From: WSZJ01 sp964590435 | Lineage (GTDB): Bacteria > Planctomycetota > MHYJ01 > WSZJ01 | DNA length: 64,000 nt | NCBI GenBank assembly: GCA_964590435.1 | Contig: CAZPWT010000036.1 | Span: 1-64,000 of the forward strand | Direction of reading: 5' to 3' | Part shown: in pieces, positions 25,058 to 32,583 of the stretch | Layout: every line of letters starts with the position of its first letter | Numbering within the stretch: the stretch's first letter is position 1 | Made by a program: the position numbers and the translations under genes | The notes under the pieces: generated by a model | Told to the model about the DNA's origin: nothing | Seen by the model: only the letters and a program-made list of their open reading frames with translations | Databases searched by the model: none

Positions 25058-27721
25058 GTGACCCCCGCGGATTTCGAGAAGCACCTCGCCGTCCTCTCGC
25101 ACGAGGACACTCACTACCTCCAGCAGAACTGGGAGGCCTCCGCGCGCTGGATGTTCGAGCAGGCCGTGGCGGGCGCGGACATCGCCGCAGCGCTCCCCGC
25201 GCTCGTGGCGATCTACATCGAGGCGACGCAGATCGGCGTGCTGCGCGCGGCCGCGGCAGCCGCGGCGGCTCACGACCTGCGGACGGGGGACGTCGGCCGG
25301 CTGCGGGAAATGCTGCGGAAGAGCAAGTACCGCGACTGGGTTTTCGAGGGGATCGGGGACGCGGTGGGCAAGGGACGGGACCTCGCGCCCGCGGTCCCGC
25401 TCCTGCTGGAGTTTTCCGGCGCCCGGCAGTACCTCGTCGTGCAGCTCCTCCTGCGCCACGCCGGGAAAGGCGGACTTGCGGGAACGGCCCGCAAAATCGC
25501 GCGCCACGCCCCCGGGATGCTCGCCGAGTTCCTCAAGGAAGCGCAATCGAAGAAGTTCCCGATCGAGCCCGCGCTGCCCGAACTCGCCGCGCAGCTCGCG
25601 GATCGGAAGCGCGCCCGGAACGTGGCGTCGGAATTCCGCTGGATGGTCGAGCTCGGCGCGGACCTCTCGGGCGTCCTCGGCGCGCTCGAGGCTCACCTCG
25701 ACGCGAAGGACGAGGACCTCGCGGCCGAGGCCGGCTACTGCCTCGCGTACCACCACGCCGCGAAACGCGACTGGCCCGCCGTCGATGCCCTTCTCGCCGC
25801 GAAGCACCCGCGGGCCGCCTGGGCCGCGGCGCGGGCGCTGCGCGTGCGGCTGCTGGGCGGCGGCGACGACGTGCCCGAGGTCGTGGACCGCGTCGCGGCG
25901 GGACTGCTCAGCGCCGACCGGGACACCGCCGCGCGATCGCTGGTGACTCTGCGCGAGGCGAAGGAAAAGGGCCGCCGGTGCGCGCCGTCGCCGGAGCTGG
26001 CCTCGCGGCTCGCGGCCTCCCCTGACAGCGGCGTCGCGGAGTACCTGCACCTCGCGCTTCCCGCGGCGGAGATTCTCGCGTTGGAACCGGGAAGCGCCCC
26101 CGCGGCCGCGCGCCTCAGGGCGGCGTGCGAGCGGCCCGTCGCGGCGTGCTCGATCTGCGCGCGGCTGCCGCGGTCGGGGAATTGGAATTACGAGAGCGAA
26201 TTGCCCGCCGGGTACGACAAGCTCGACGGCCGCGGCGGCAGCGCGAAATGTCCCGAGTGCGGACGCCGGTACGGCCGCTACTACGAGGACGAGTGGGAGG
26301 ACATGTCCCACTCGGAAACCTGGTCGCTCGAGCGCTGGACGCCGCCCGAGGCGCTGGCCCAGCTCAAGGCCGCGGCGCTCCAGGAGTACAAGGCGTCGCT
26401 CGACGGCTGGATCGCGCGTTTTCGCGAGGAACTCCGCCACCCCGCGCAGGCGGTGCGCGAGGAAGCGGCGTACGACCTCGCGGCGCATTTCGCGGCGACG
26501 GGGCAATGGGAAGAGCTGTCCGCGCTGGTTTCGCCGGGCGAGGACACGGTCCGGCTCCGCGCGCTGGACTCGTTGCGCAAGCGCCCCGAGGACCCGACGC
26601 CGCTTCTCGGCACGCTGCACGGCCTGCTGACCGCCGGCCACCACGCCGTCCGCTCGCGGGCGGCGGACATCCTCGCGACGCGCGCCGTCCGGCTGAACGA
26701 CGTCGCGGCGCTGCGCGTCCTGCTCGATTCCGCCGACGCGCAGGTCCTGGCCGCGTCCGCCGAGGCCGTCTTCCAGGGAACCCACAACGCCTTCGACGCC
26801 GCGCCGCTGTTCGACCGGCTCGCGGAGCTCCGGAAACGCGCGGAGAGCAGCGTCTCCGCCCCGGCCCGGCGGACGCTCACCGTGCTCGCGGAGAAACCGG
26901 GACCGCCGGACGCGCTGCCGCTTCTCGTCGAGGACCTCTCTTCCCCCGTCGCCGACGTGCGGAGCTCGGCCGCGTTCGCGATCACGCGGATCGTCCCCTC
27001 GCGTCCCGACGCCGTCGCCGCCCTGCCGAAATTCGTCGAGCTCCTGCGCGACTCCGACTCCGTCTCGTGGGCCATGGACGGGTTGCAGGCCCTCGCCGCC
27101 GCCGGCGCCGACATCCTGCCCGCCATCCCCGTCATCGTCGCGTGCGCCCTCGACCCGAAATGCCACCGGCGCGAGGACATGGTCTACTGGCTCCAGCGCC
27201 TCGCCGCGGGCGGCGCCGACCTGCGCCCCCACATCGCCGGGATCGCTTCCCTTCTCGCCGGCACCGAATCGATGCAGAGTGCGGCGCACCAGCTCCTGCT
27301 GGAAATCTTCCGGAAGGGCGCCGACATGTCCGCCGCGGTCGAGCCGCTTCGCGCGATGCTGGACGACGCCCCGCCGTACATCCGCGAGTACGCCGGGGAA
27401 CTGCTCGCGAATTGGCATGTGCAGAAGCGCGACGTCGAGGGGCTGCGGCTCCTGCTGCGCCACGCTCGCCCCGAACCGCCGGGAGTCGCCGCCGAGGTGC
27501 TCCGCAAGTCGCGCTTTGACGTCGTGCCGCTCTTGCCCGATCTCGTTGCGCTCATCGGCCACCCGAAGTCGTGGACCCGGGGAAAGTCGGTCGAGGCGCT
27601 GGTGGCGTTCGCCGGGTCCGGTCCCGCCGCGCACGAGGCGGTCGTTGCGGCGCTTAAGCAGGGCGGCCCGGAAGCCGGGACCGTTCTCGAGAAGATTGAG
27701 AGGACGACTCGTGGGTCCTGA
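25058..27721 (+). CDS. HEAT-repeat protein with an internal zinc ribbon
   Basis: An 887-residue soluble protein made almost wholly of HEAT/armadillo-type helical pairs. These are seen as alternating Leu/Ala-rich helices with ADLxPALPxLV-like turns (for example LPALVAIYIEA, VPLLPDLVALIG). The array is broken near residues 362-410 by CSIC...CPEC, two knuckles that would hold one zinc. It has no enzyme motif and is probably a scaffold, perhaps for the kinase encoded 16 nt upstream. The start is a GTG. The stop TGA is followed at once, in the same frame, by the remnant of a DNA glycosylase gene. Confidence 0.75.
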   Translation: MTPADFEKHLAVLSHEDTHYLQQNWEASARWMFEQAVAGADIAAALPALVAIYIEATQIGVLRAAAAAAAAHDLRTGDVGRLREMLRKSKYRDWVFEGIGDAVGKGRDLAPAVPLLLEFSGARQYLVVQLLLRHAGKGGLAGTARKIARHAPGMLAEFLKEAQSKKFPIEPALPELAAQLADRKRARNVASEFRWMVELGADLSGVLGALEAHLDAKDEDLAAEAGYCLAYHHAAKRDWPAVDALLAAKHPRAAWAAARALRVRLLGGGDDVPEVVDRVAAGLLSADRDTAARSLVTLREAKEKGRRCAPSPELASRLAASPDSGVAEYLHLALPAAEILALEPGSAPAAARLRAACERPVAACSICARLPRSGNWNYESELPAGYDKLDGRGGSAKCPECGRRYGRYYEDEWEDMSHSETWSLERWTPPEALAQLKAAALQEYKASLDGWIARFREELRHPAQAVREEAAYDLAAHFAATGQWEELSALVSPGEDTVRLRALDSLRKRPEDPTPLLGTLHGLLTAGHHAVRSRAADILATRAVRLNDVAALRVLLDSADAQVLAASAEAVFQGTHNAFDAAPLFDRLAELRKRAESSVSAPARRTLTVLAEKPGPPDALPLLVEDLSSPVADVRSSAAFAITRIVPSRPDAVAALPKFVELLRDSDSVSWAMDGLQALAAAGADILPAIPVIVACALDPKCHRREDMVYWLQRLAAGGADLRPHIAGIASLLAGTESMQSAAHQLLLEIFRKGADMSAAVEPLRAMLDDAPPYIREYAGELLANWHVQKRDVEGLRLLLRHARPEPPGVAAEVLRKSRFDVVPLLPDLVALIGHPKSWTRGKSVEALVAFAGSGPAAHEAVVAALKQGGPEAGTVLEKIERTTRGS

Positions 27722-27724
27722 CGT

Positions 27725-27958
27725 GATTCGCTGCGCCTGGGCGACGCGGGGATCGTGCGCAACCAGCTCAAGATCCGCTCCGCCATCCGGAACGCGAAGG
27801 CCTTCCTCGACGTCCGCCGCGGGTTCAGCTTCGTCGGTTCGACGATCATGTACGCCCACATGCAGGCCGTGGGCATGGTGAACGACCACGTGGTGAGCTG
27901 CTTCCGGCATCGCGAAGTGCGGGAACTGGTGTCGAGGCACCGCCGAAGGGCAGAATGA
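27725..27958 (+). pseudogene. tag: remnant of 3-methyladenine DNA glycosylase I
   Basis: The frame reads DSLRLGDAGIVRNQLKIR, then AIRNAKAFLDV, then FSFVGSTIMYAHMQAVGMVN and DHVVSCFRHREV. These are the C-terminal motifs of Tag. The N-terminal half is gone. The stretch of several dozen residues normally between the NARAFL and FVGST motifs has been cut to about four. The glycosylase would have removed 3-methyladenine from DNA, but this fragment cannot fold as the enzyme. It starts one codon after the HEAT gene's stop. Confidence 0.82.
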
Positions 27959-28011
27959 GGAAAAGCGCCGTGGGGTACGGCGCTCTCACCAATCTGCTGA
28001 GGGAGGACGTC

Positions 28012-28506
28012 ATGGGCGAATTGCGCCTGGGACTCGGGGGAGGACTGCCGAAATTCCCCGGGGGAAAGCCGTTCTGCCTGGTGTGCGGCGGCGCGCCGGC
28101 GGGGAATCACCGCGTCTTCTTCGAGCAGCCCGACGGATCCAGCGTCGCGGTTTCGCGGGTCGGAAGCGTGGCCACCGGCGTGGAGATGATCAAGAACCGC
28201 ATCGTCTTCTCGGCGCCGCTCTGCGCGCCCCACCTCGCCCGCGCCGGGCAGCTGCGCGTCTGGACGTTCGCCGCCCTCGCCGGGGGCATCGTCCTCGCCG
28301 GCATCCTGATGGCGCTGATCGCGAAGACGATCGGGCTCGAGAGCCGCGTAGGCAATGTCCTCTCGTTCATCGCAATCGGGGCCCCGTTCGCGCCGATGTA
28401 CTTCCTCTGGAGGGCGAAGGACCGAGGAGGCCTTGCATGCACTGTACGGATCGAGGAGGAAGAGTTGGTGCTGGTCTACGCCGGCCGGGTTCCGAGTCCG
28501 ACGTAG
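28012..28506 (+). CDS. small membrane protein with a CxxC/CxxH zinc-site, function unknown
   Basis: 164 residues. An N-terminal soluble part has FCLVCGG (CxxC) and a later LCAPH (CxxH), which together could bind zinc. Two membrane helices follow (about 84-106 and 112-132), then a short cytoplasmic or periplasmic tail (VRIEEEELVLVYAG). The arrangement resembles other uncharacterised Planctomycetota membrane proteins. GGGAGGACGTC before the ATG is a strong ribosome-binding site and fixes the start. A longer reading from 27955 would lack one. It is convergent with the lipoprotein genes that follow. Confidence 0.65.
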   Translation: MGELRLGLGGGLPKFPGGKPFCLVCGGAPAGNHRVFFEQPDGSSVAVSRVGSVATGVEMIKNRIVFSAPLCAPHLARAGQLRVWTFAALAGGIVLAGILMALIAKTIGLESRVGNVLSFIAIGAPFAPMYFLWRAKDRGGLACTVRIEEEELVLVYAGRVPSPT

Positions 28507-28545
28507 GTTAGCTTCGGGAAATCCTCAAACCGGGCGCGGCGTTGC

Positions 28546-28992
28546 TCACCACTGGCCGTTGTCGAGCATTCCCGGGTCGAAGGAGCCTCCCAGGAAGGAC
28601 CTGCCATTGGGGAGTCCGCCGTGTGCGCTGCGGAAATACTGACCTCCGCTGTCGAATCCGGCGCCCAGCTGGAATTCTTCAATCCGTCGCATCCACTCCC
28701 GGCTGGAAGGGAGTTCAAAACGGTTGGCAGTGAAAACCGGAGCGATGCGGTCATCCGACCCCGTCGGTCGACACGCCAATCCCCCTACGTCCGGTGTCGC
28801 CTGAGAGTCCACATCGGACGGGATCGGGAGGGCGATTTCGTACCAGTGCGCGGAAAGGCGCGACTGTGGTTCGAGTGGCTTGGCGGGCCGCTCCAGGCGC
28901 TCGTCCCGAGGCGGATTGGTGCACGCGGAGAATCCGCCCGCGAAGAGTGAAAGCAGGAGCACCATCCCGAAGCTCCGCCTCATGTGCTTCAT
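28546..28992 (-). CDS. lipoprotein, function unknown
   Basis: 148 residues. The signal peptide MKHMRRSFGMVLLLSLFAGG ends in the lipobox FSAC (Cys24). The mature part is polar, with no known domain. Its tail is Gly/Phe/Asp rich (GAGFDSGGQYFRSAHGG). It is the last gene of a minus-strand operon, and its start overlaps the stop of the preceding lipoprotein gene (ATGA). An upstream in-frame ATG would add 10 residues and spoil the signal peptide. Confidence 0.65.
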   Translation of the reverse strand: MKHMRRSFGMVLLLSLFAGGFSACTNPPRDERLERPAKPLEPQSRLSAHWYEIALPIPSDVDSQATPDVGGLACRPTGSDDRIAPVFTANRFELPSSREWMRRIEEFQLGAGFDSGGQYFRSAHGGLPNGRSFLGGSFDPGMLDNGQW

Positions 28993-29456
28993 CGCCAAGG
29001 TCGCCCCCAACCCTCTTCCCAATGGATCACGCCGTCCTCAAGCCGGACGCACCAGATGGGAACAAAGCCAGGGCTCGAGAAGGACGAGATGAACGAGGGT
29101 GTTCGTCGGCAGTTCGCACCAACGATCGCCAGGCCTCCACAACTGCGGCAGGCAACATTCTGCGGCTGAAGAAGTTCGGCAGGTCCCGTGTAATGAGCTG
29201 GGTACTCCGGGAAACCCACGCCGCTTCCCTTGCATTCAGGGCAGCGAAAGAACGACCACGCGAGCAAGTCCTCGCTTGCGAAGCGATCATGCGTCGCGTC
29301 ATCCGTTGTCGGATCCTGAATCAGGAGCTGCGCCTCGCGGGCGGCGAATGGCACGGAGGCCCCTCGCTGATTTTCCACAACGCTCGCCGTCCCCCTTGTC
29401 GGGCCAGCGCATCCCGCCAGCATCAGGGAAAGCACAGCTACGGGAAGCAGGCGCAT
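28989..29456 (-). CDS. lipoprotein with DnaJ-like zinc knuckles
   Basis: 155 residues. The lipobox is LMLAGC (Cys16). A pair of knuckles, CPECKGSG and CRSCGG about 32 residues apart, resembles the zinc centres of DnaJ-type cysteine-rich domains, here on an exported protein. It starts 7 nt after the aminotransferase stop and overlaps the next lipoprotein gene. Base composition is slightly lower in GC than its neighbours, as is the following gene. The role is unknown. Confidence 0.65.
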   Translation of the reverse strand: MRLLPVAVLSLMLAGCAGPTRGTASVVENQRGASVPFAAREAQLLIQDPTTDDATHDRFASEDLLAWSFFRCPECKGSGVGFPEYPAHYTGPAELLQPQNVACRSCGGLAIVGANCRRTPSFISSFSSPGFVPIWCVRLEDGVIHWEEGWGRPWR

Positions 29457-29463
29457 TCCAGAC

Positions 29464-30651
29464 CTACTCCAGCGCCCTGACGAACCTCTCCATCCGCTCC
29501 AGCCCCTTCTCCAGCGCCCCCATGCCCGTCGCGTAGCTGATGCGGATGTGGCGGTCCGCGCCGAACGCGACGCCGGGAACCGCGGCGACTTTCTCCTTGT
29601 CGAGAAGCGCTTCGCAGAACGTCAGCGAATCCGTGATCTTCTTCGCGCCGGCGGACTTGCCGTAGAGGCCGTCGACGCGGATGAGGATGTAGAAGGCGCC
29701 GTGGGGTTCCATGAGGGAGACGCCGGGGATTTTCCGGATGCGGTCGATGCAGAATTTCCGGCGACGGTCGAACTCCTTGATCATGGCGTCGGTGAAGGAG
29801 TCGTCGAGGATCATGGCGGCGAGGGCGGCGTGCTGGCTGGGGGTGGCGGTGTTGGCGGTGATGTGGCCCTGGAAGCGGTCGCAGGCGTCGACGACGTCCT
29901 TGGGGGCGGCGGCGTAGCCGACGCGCCAGCCGGTCATGGACCAGGTCTTGGAGAAACCGCTGACGATCGCGGCCTGGTCGCGGAGCTCGGGGACGAGCGC
30001 GAGGATCGAGCGGTGCTTGCGGCCGTCGTAGACCATGCGCTCGTAGATCTCGTCGGAGATGACGAAGACCTTCTTCTCGACGCAGAACTTCCCGATCGCG
30101 GCCAGTTCCTTTTCCTCGTACACGGCGCCGGTGGGGTTGTTCGGCGAGTTGATCACGATCATCTTCGTCTTCGGCGTCCACGCCTTCTTCACGGCGTCGG
30201 CGGTGAGCTGCCAGCCTTTCTCTTCCGTGCACGGCACGAGCACGGGTGTCGCGCCGGCGAGCTTGACCATCTCGGGCGTGGAGAGCCAGCAGGGCGACGG
30301 GACGAGCACCTCGTCGCCCTCGTCGCACAGGCAGAAGATGATGTCGAACAGGCACTGCTTGGCGCCGACCGACACGAAGACCTGCGTGTGGTCGTACTTG
30401 AGCCCGTTCTCGGCAAGCAGCTTCTCCGCGATCGCGCGCCGCAGCGACGGCATCCCGACGCTCGCCGTGTACTTCGTGTGCCCCTCGCGGATCGCCTTGA
30501 TCGCCGCGTCCTTCACCGGCTGCGGCGTGTCGAAGTCCGGCTCGCCGGCCGAGAGCGAGATCACGTCCTCGCCCTTTTCACGCATCGCCGCCGCCTTCGC
30601 GTTGATCGCGAGGGTCAAGGACGGCGGGATCGCCCGGATGCGGCGGTTCAT
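29464..30651 (-). CDS. PLP-dependent aminotransferase, class I (aspartate aminotransferase type)
   Basis: A 395-residue cytosolic enzyme of fold type I. The PLP-binding Lys is in SGFSKTWSMTGWRVGY. Conserved NSPNNPTG holds the Asn/Pro pair, ISDEIYE the Asp that contacts the pyridine nitrogen, and HIRISYA the Arg that binds the substrate carboxylate. The N-terminus (SLTLAINAKAAAMREKGEDV) is that of bacterial Ib-subgroup aspartate aminotransferases, so aspartate with 2-oxoglutarate is the best guess for substrates. The start overlaps the etfA stop by 4 nt, placing it in the ETF operon. Confidence 0.9.
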   Translation of the reverse strand: MNRRIRAIPPSLTLAINAKAAAMREKGEDVISLSAGEPDFDTPQPVKDAAIKAIREGHTKYTASVGMPSLRRAIAEKLLAENGLKYDHTQVFVSVGAKQCLFDIIFCLCDEGDEVLVPSPCWLSTPEMVKLAGATPVLVPCTEEKGWQLTADAVKKAWTPKTKMIVINSPNNPTGAVYEEKELAAIGKFCVEKKVFVISDEIYERMVYDGRKHRSILALVPELRDQAAIVSGFSKTWSMTGWRVGYAAAPKDVVDACDRFQGHITANTATPSQHAALAAMILDDSFTDAMIKEFDRRRKFCIDRIRKIPGVSLMEPHGAFYILIRVDGLYGKSAGAKKITDSLTFCEALLDKEKVAAVPGVAFGADRHIRISYATGMGALEKGLERMERFVRALE

Positions 30652-31625
30652 TCGCGGAGCTTCTTCACCTCGGCCGTCAGCGCCGGCAGGACCTCGAACA
30701 CGTCGCCCACGATCCCGTAGTTTGCGACCTTGAAGATCGGCGCGTCCGGGTCCTTGTTCACCGCGACGATGAACTTGGAAGAGCTCATGCCGGCGAGGTG
30801 CTGGATCGCCCCGCTGATCCCGCACGCGATGTACAACGTCGGGCTCACCGTCTTCCCCGTCTGCCCCACCTGCTCCTCGTGCGGCCGCCACCCGGCGTCC
30901 ACCACGGCGCGCGAAGCCCCCTGCGCGCCGCCGAGCGCCGCCGCGAGATCCGTGATCAGCGCCCAGTGTTCCGCGCCCTTCATCCCGCGGCCGCCCGAGA
31001 CGATGACGTTCGCCTCCGTGAGCTCCATCTTCTTGGAAGCGCTGGCCATGATTTCCTTCACCGCCGCGCGGAAGTCCGCGTCCTGCGCGTCGATCGGCAG
31101 GTTCTCGACGGCCACCGACTTCGACGCATCCGGCGCCGAGGCCTTGAAGACGTTCGGGCGAAGCGTCGCGACCAGGGAGCCCGCCTTGACGGCGACCGTC
31201 GCGTAGGCCTTCCCGGAGTAAACCGGGCGCTTCGCGAGAATCCGCCCGCCCTCGACCTTCAGCTCCGTGCAGTCCTGGGCCACGCTCGTCCCGAGCATCG
31301 CCCCGACGAAGCCAGCGAGGTCCTTGCCGAGCGCCGTGGCGCTCATCAGCACCGCGGAAGCGTCCCCGGCGGTCTTCGCGATGACGCGCGCGTAGGCCGC
31401 GTTGGCGTAGGTCTTCAGCTTCGCGTGGTCCGCGACCTTGATCGCGTCGGCGCCGTACTGCGCGAATTCCTTCGCCGCGTCCGCAATCCCTGAGCCGGCC
31501 GTCACCGCGTGCAGCGGCGCGCCGAGCGCGGTCGCAATCCGCCGGCCTTCCGAGAGCGCCTCGTAGGACGCCCGCTTGAATTTTCCGTCGCGCTGCTCGA
31601 CAAACACCACCACCGGGCCGGGCAT
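30648..31625 (-). CDS. etfA: electron transfer flavoprotein subunit alpha
   Basis: 325 residues. The N-terminal alpha/beta domain is followed by the FAD domain with the signature VSGGRGMKG, then RAVVDAGW, QVGQTGKTVSPTLYIACGIS, GAIQHLAGM and VAVNKDPDAPIF. These cover the whole FAD site. Together with EtfB it carries electrons from acyl-CoA and related dehydrogenases to the quinone pool. It lies 50 nt after etfB and is followed, with overlap, by the aminotransferase gene. Confidence 0.96.
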   Translation of the reverse strand: MPGPVVVFVEQRDGKFKRASYEALSEGRRIATALGAPLHAVTAGSGIADAAKEFAQYGADAIKVADHAKLKTYANAAYARVIAKTAGDASAVLMSATALGKDLAGFVGAMLGTSVAQDCTELKVEGGRILAKRPVYSGKAYATVAVKAGSLVATLRPNVFKASAPDASKSVAVENLPIDAQDADFRAAVKEIMASASKKMELTEANVIVSGGRGMKGAEHWALITDLAAALGGAQGASRAVVDAGWRPHEEQVGQTGKTVSPTLYIACGISGAIQHLAGMSSSKFIVAVNKDPDAPIFKVANYGIVGDVFEVLPALTAEVKKLRE

Positions 31626-31675
31626 GGTCGTCTCCTTCGATCGTCCGTCAGGTTGTCGTGGCGGGTCGGGTCCGG

Positions 31676-32428
31676 CTAGATGACCTTCGCTTCCTCACGC
31701 AGCAGCTTCACCAGCGCCGGCACCGCGTCCTTCCCGTTGCCGACGATCTTCGGCGCCGGGCGCGCCGGCGGGTTGTCCAGCCGCACCAGTTCCATCCGCG
31801 GCTCGCCAGCCGCCGCAGGCTTCTCCTCCAGCGGCTTCTTCTTCGCCGCCATGATCCCCTTGAGCGAGGCGAAGCGCGGCTCGTTGAGGCCCTTCTGCGC
31901 CGAGAACGCGGCGGGGAGGGCGACCTCCACGACCTCGACGCCGCCCTCGATCGGGCGGTGCGCAGTGGCGTTGCGGCCGTTCAGCTCGAGTTTCGTGATG
32001 ACGCCGACGTACGGGATGCCGAGGAACGTCGCGACCTCGGCGGGGATCTGGGAAGCGTCGTCGTCGATGGCGCGGTTGCCGAAGAGCAGGACGTCGAGCG
32101 GGCGGCCCTTGAGATCGGCCGCGATCGCCTGCGCCGTCGCGATGAAGTCGCGTCCCGTGGAGCCTTCCTTGAGGTGAATCCCCTTGTCGGCGCCCATCGC
32201 GAGCGCCTTGCGGATCGTCTCCGCCGACTCGGCGCCGCCCAGCGCGAGGATCGTGACCTCGCCCGCGCCGGCCTTCTCCTTGATCTTCAGCGCCTCTTCC
32301 ACCGCGTACTCGTCGTACGGGTTGAGCACGAACTCCACGCCGGCGGGGTCGATGGACTTGTTGTCGGCGCCGGCCTTGATGCGCGCGCTGGAGTCCGGGA
32401 CCCGCTTCACGCAAACCACGATGTTCAT
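31676..32428 (-). CDS. etfB: electron transfer flavoprotein subunit beta
   Basis: 250 residues starting MNIVVCVKRVPDS, with NPYDEYAVEEALKIKEK, ALGGAESAETIRKALAMGADKGIHL, and DVLLFGNRAIDDDASQIPAEVA. These are the AMP-binding and partner-contact motifs of EtfB. It heads the operon etfB-etfA-aminotransferase-lipoprotein-lipoprotein. A CAGGGG site precedes the ATG. No dehydrogenase or ETF-quinone oxidoreductase gene is in the window. Confidence 0.96.
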   Translation of the reverse strand: MNIVVCVKRVPDSSARIKAGADNKSIDPAGVEFVLNPYDEYAVEEALKIKEKAGAGEVTILALGGAESAETIRKALAMGADKGIHLKEGSTGRDFIATAQAIAADLKGRPLDVLLFGNRAIDDDASQIPAEVATFLGIPYVGVITKLELNGRNATAHRPIEGGVEVVEVALPAAFSAQKGLNEPRFASLKGIMAAKKKPLEEKPAAAGEPRMELVRLDNPPARPAPKIVGNGKDAVPALVKLLREEAKVI

Positions 32429-32571
32429 CGCAAACCCCTGGTGCTTAACGACTTGTGGAAGTGGCGGCCCGGCTCTCGCGACCGGAGAAACTCATCATAG
32501 CCATCGCGGGGGGAGTGTCAACTTTGAAGGGTCTCCCTTCGCGTTCCTCCCCCGCTGCGGGAATTCAACGC

Positions 32572-32577
32572 TAGAAT
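32572..32577 (+). promoter_or_regulatory. -10 box TAGAAT, leaderless-type, heading the cyclase-sigma-54 operon
   Basis: TAGAAT ends 6 nt before the GTG of the CHASE2 cyclase gene. Confidence 0.5.
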
Positions 32578-32583
32578 CCCCCC

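Noticed and set aside
24815..27940. Long minus-strand frame opposite the HEAT gene
   Set aside because: Arg/Gly/Val-rich antisense frame without domain features. The HEAT frame has regular helices and a zinc ribbon.
28794..29480. Plus-strand frame opposite the two small lipoprotein genes
   Set aside because: The minus-strand frames each have a clean lipobox and overlapping start/stop codons. The plus frame has neither motif nor ribosome-binding site.
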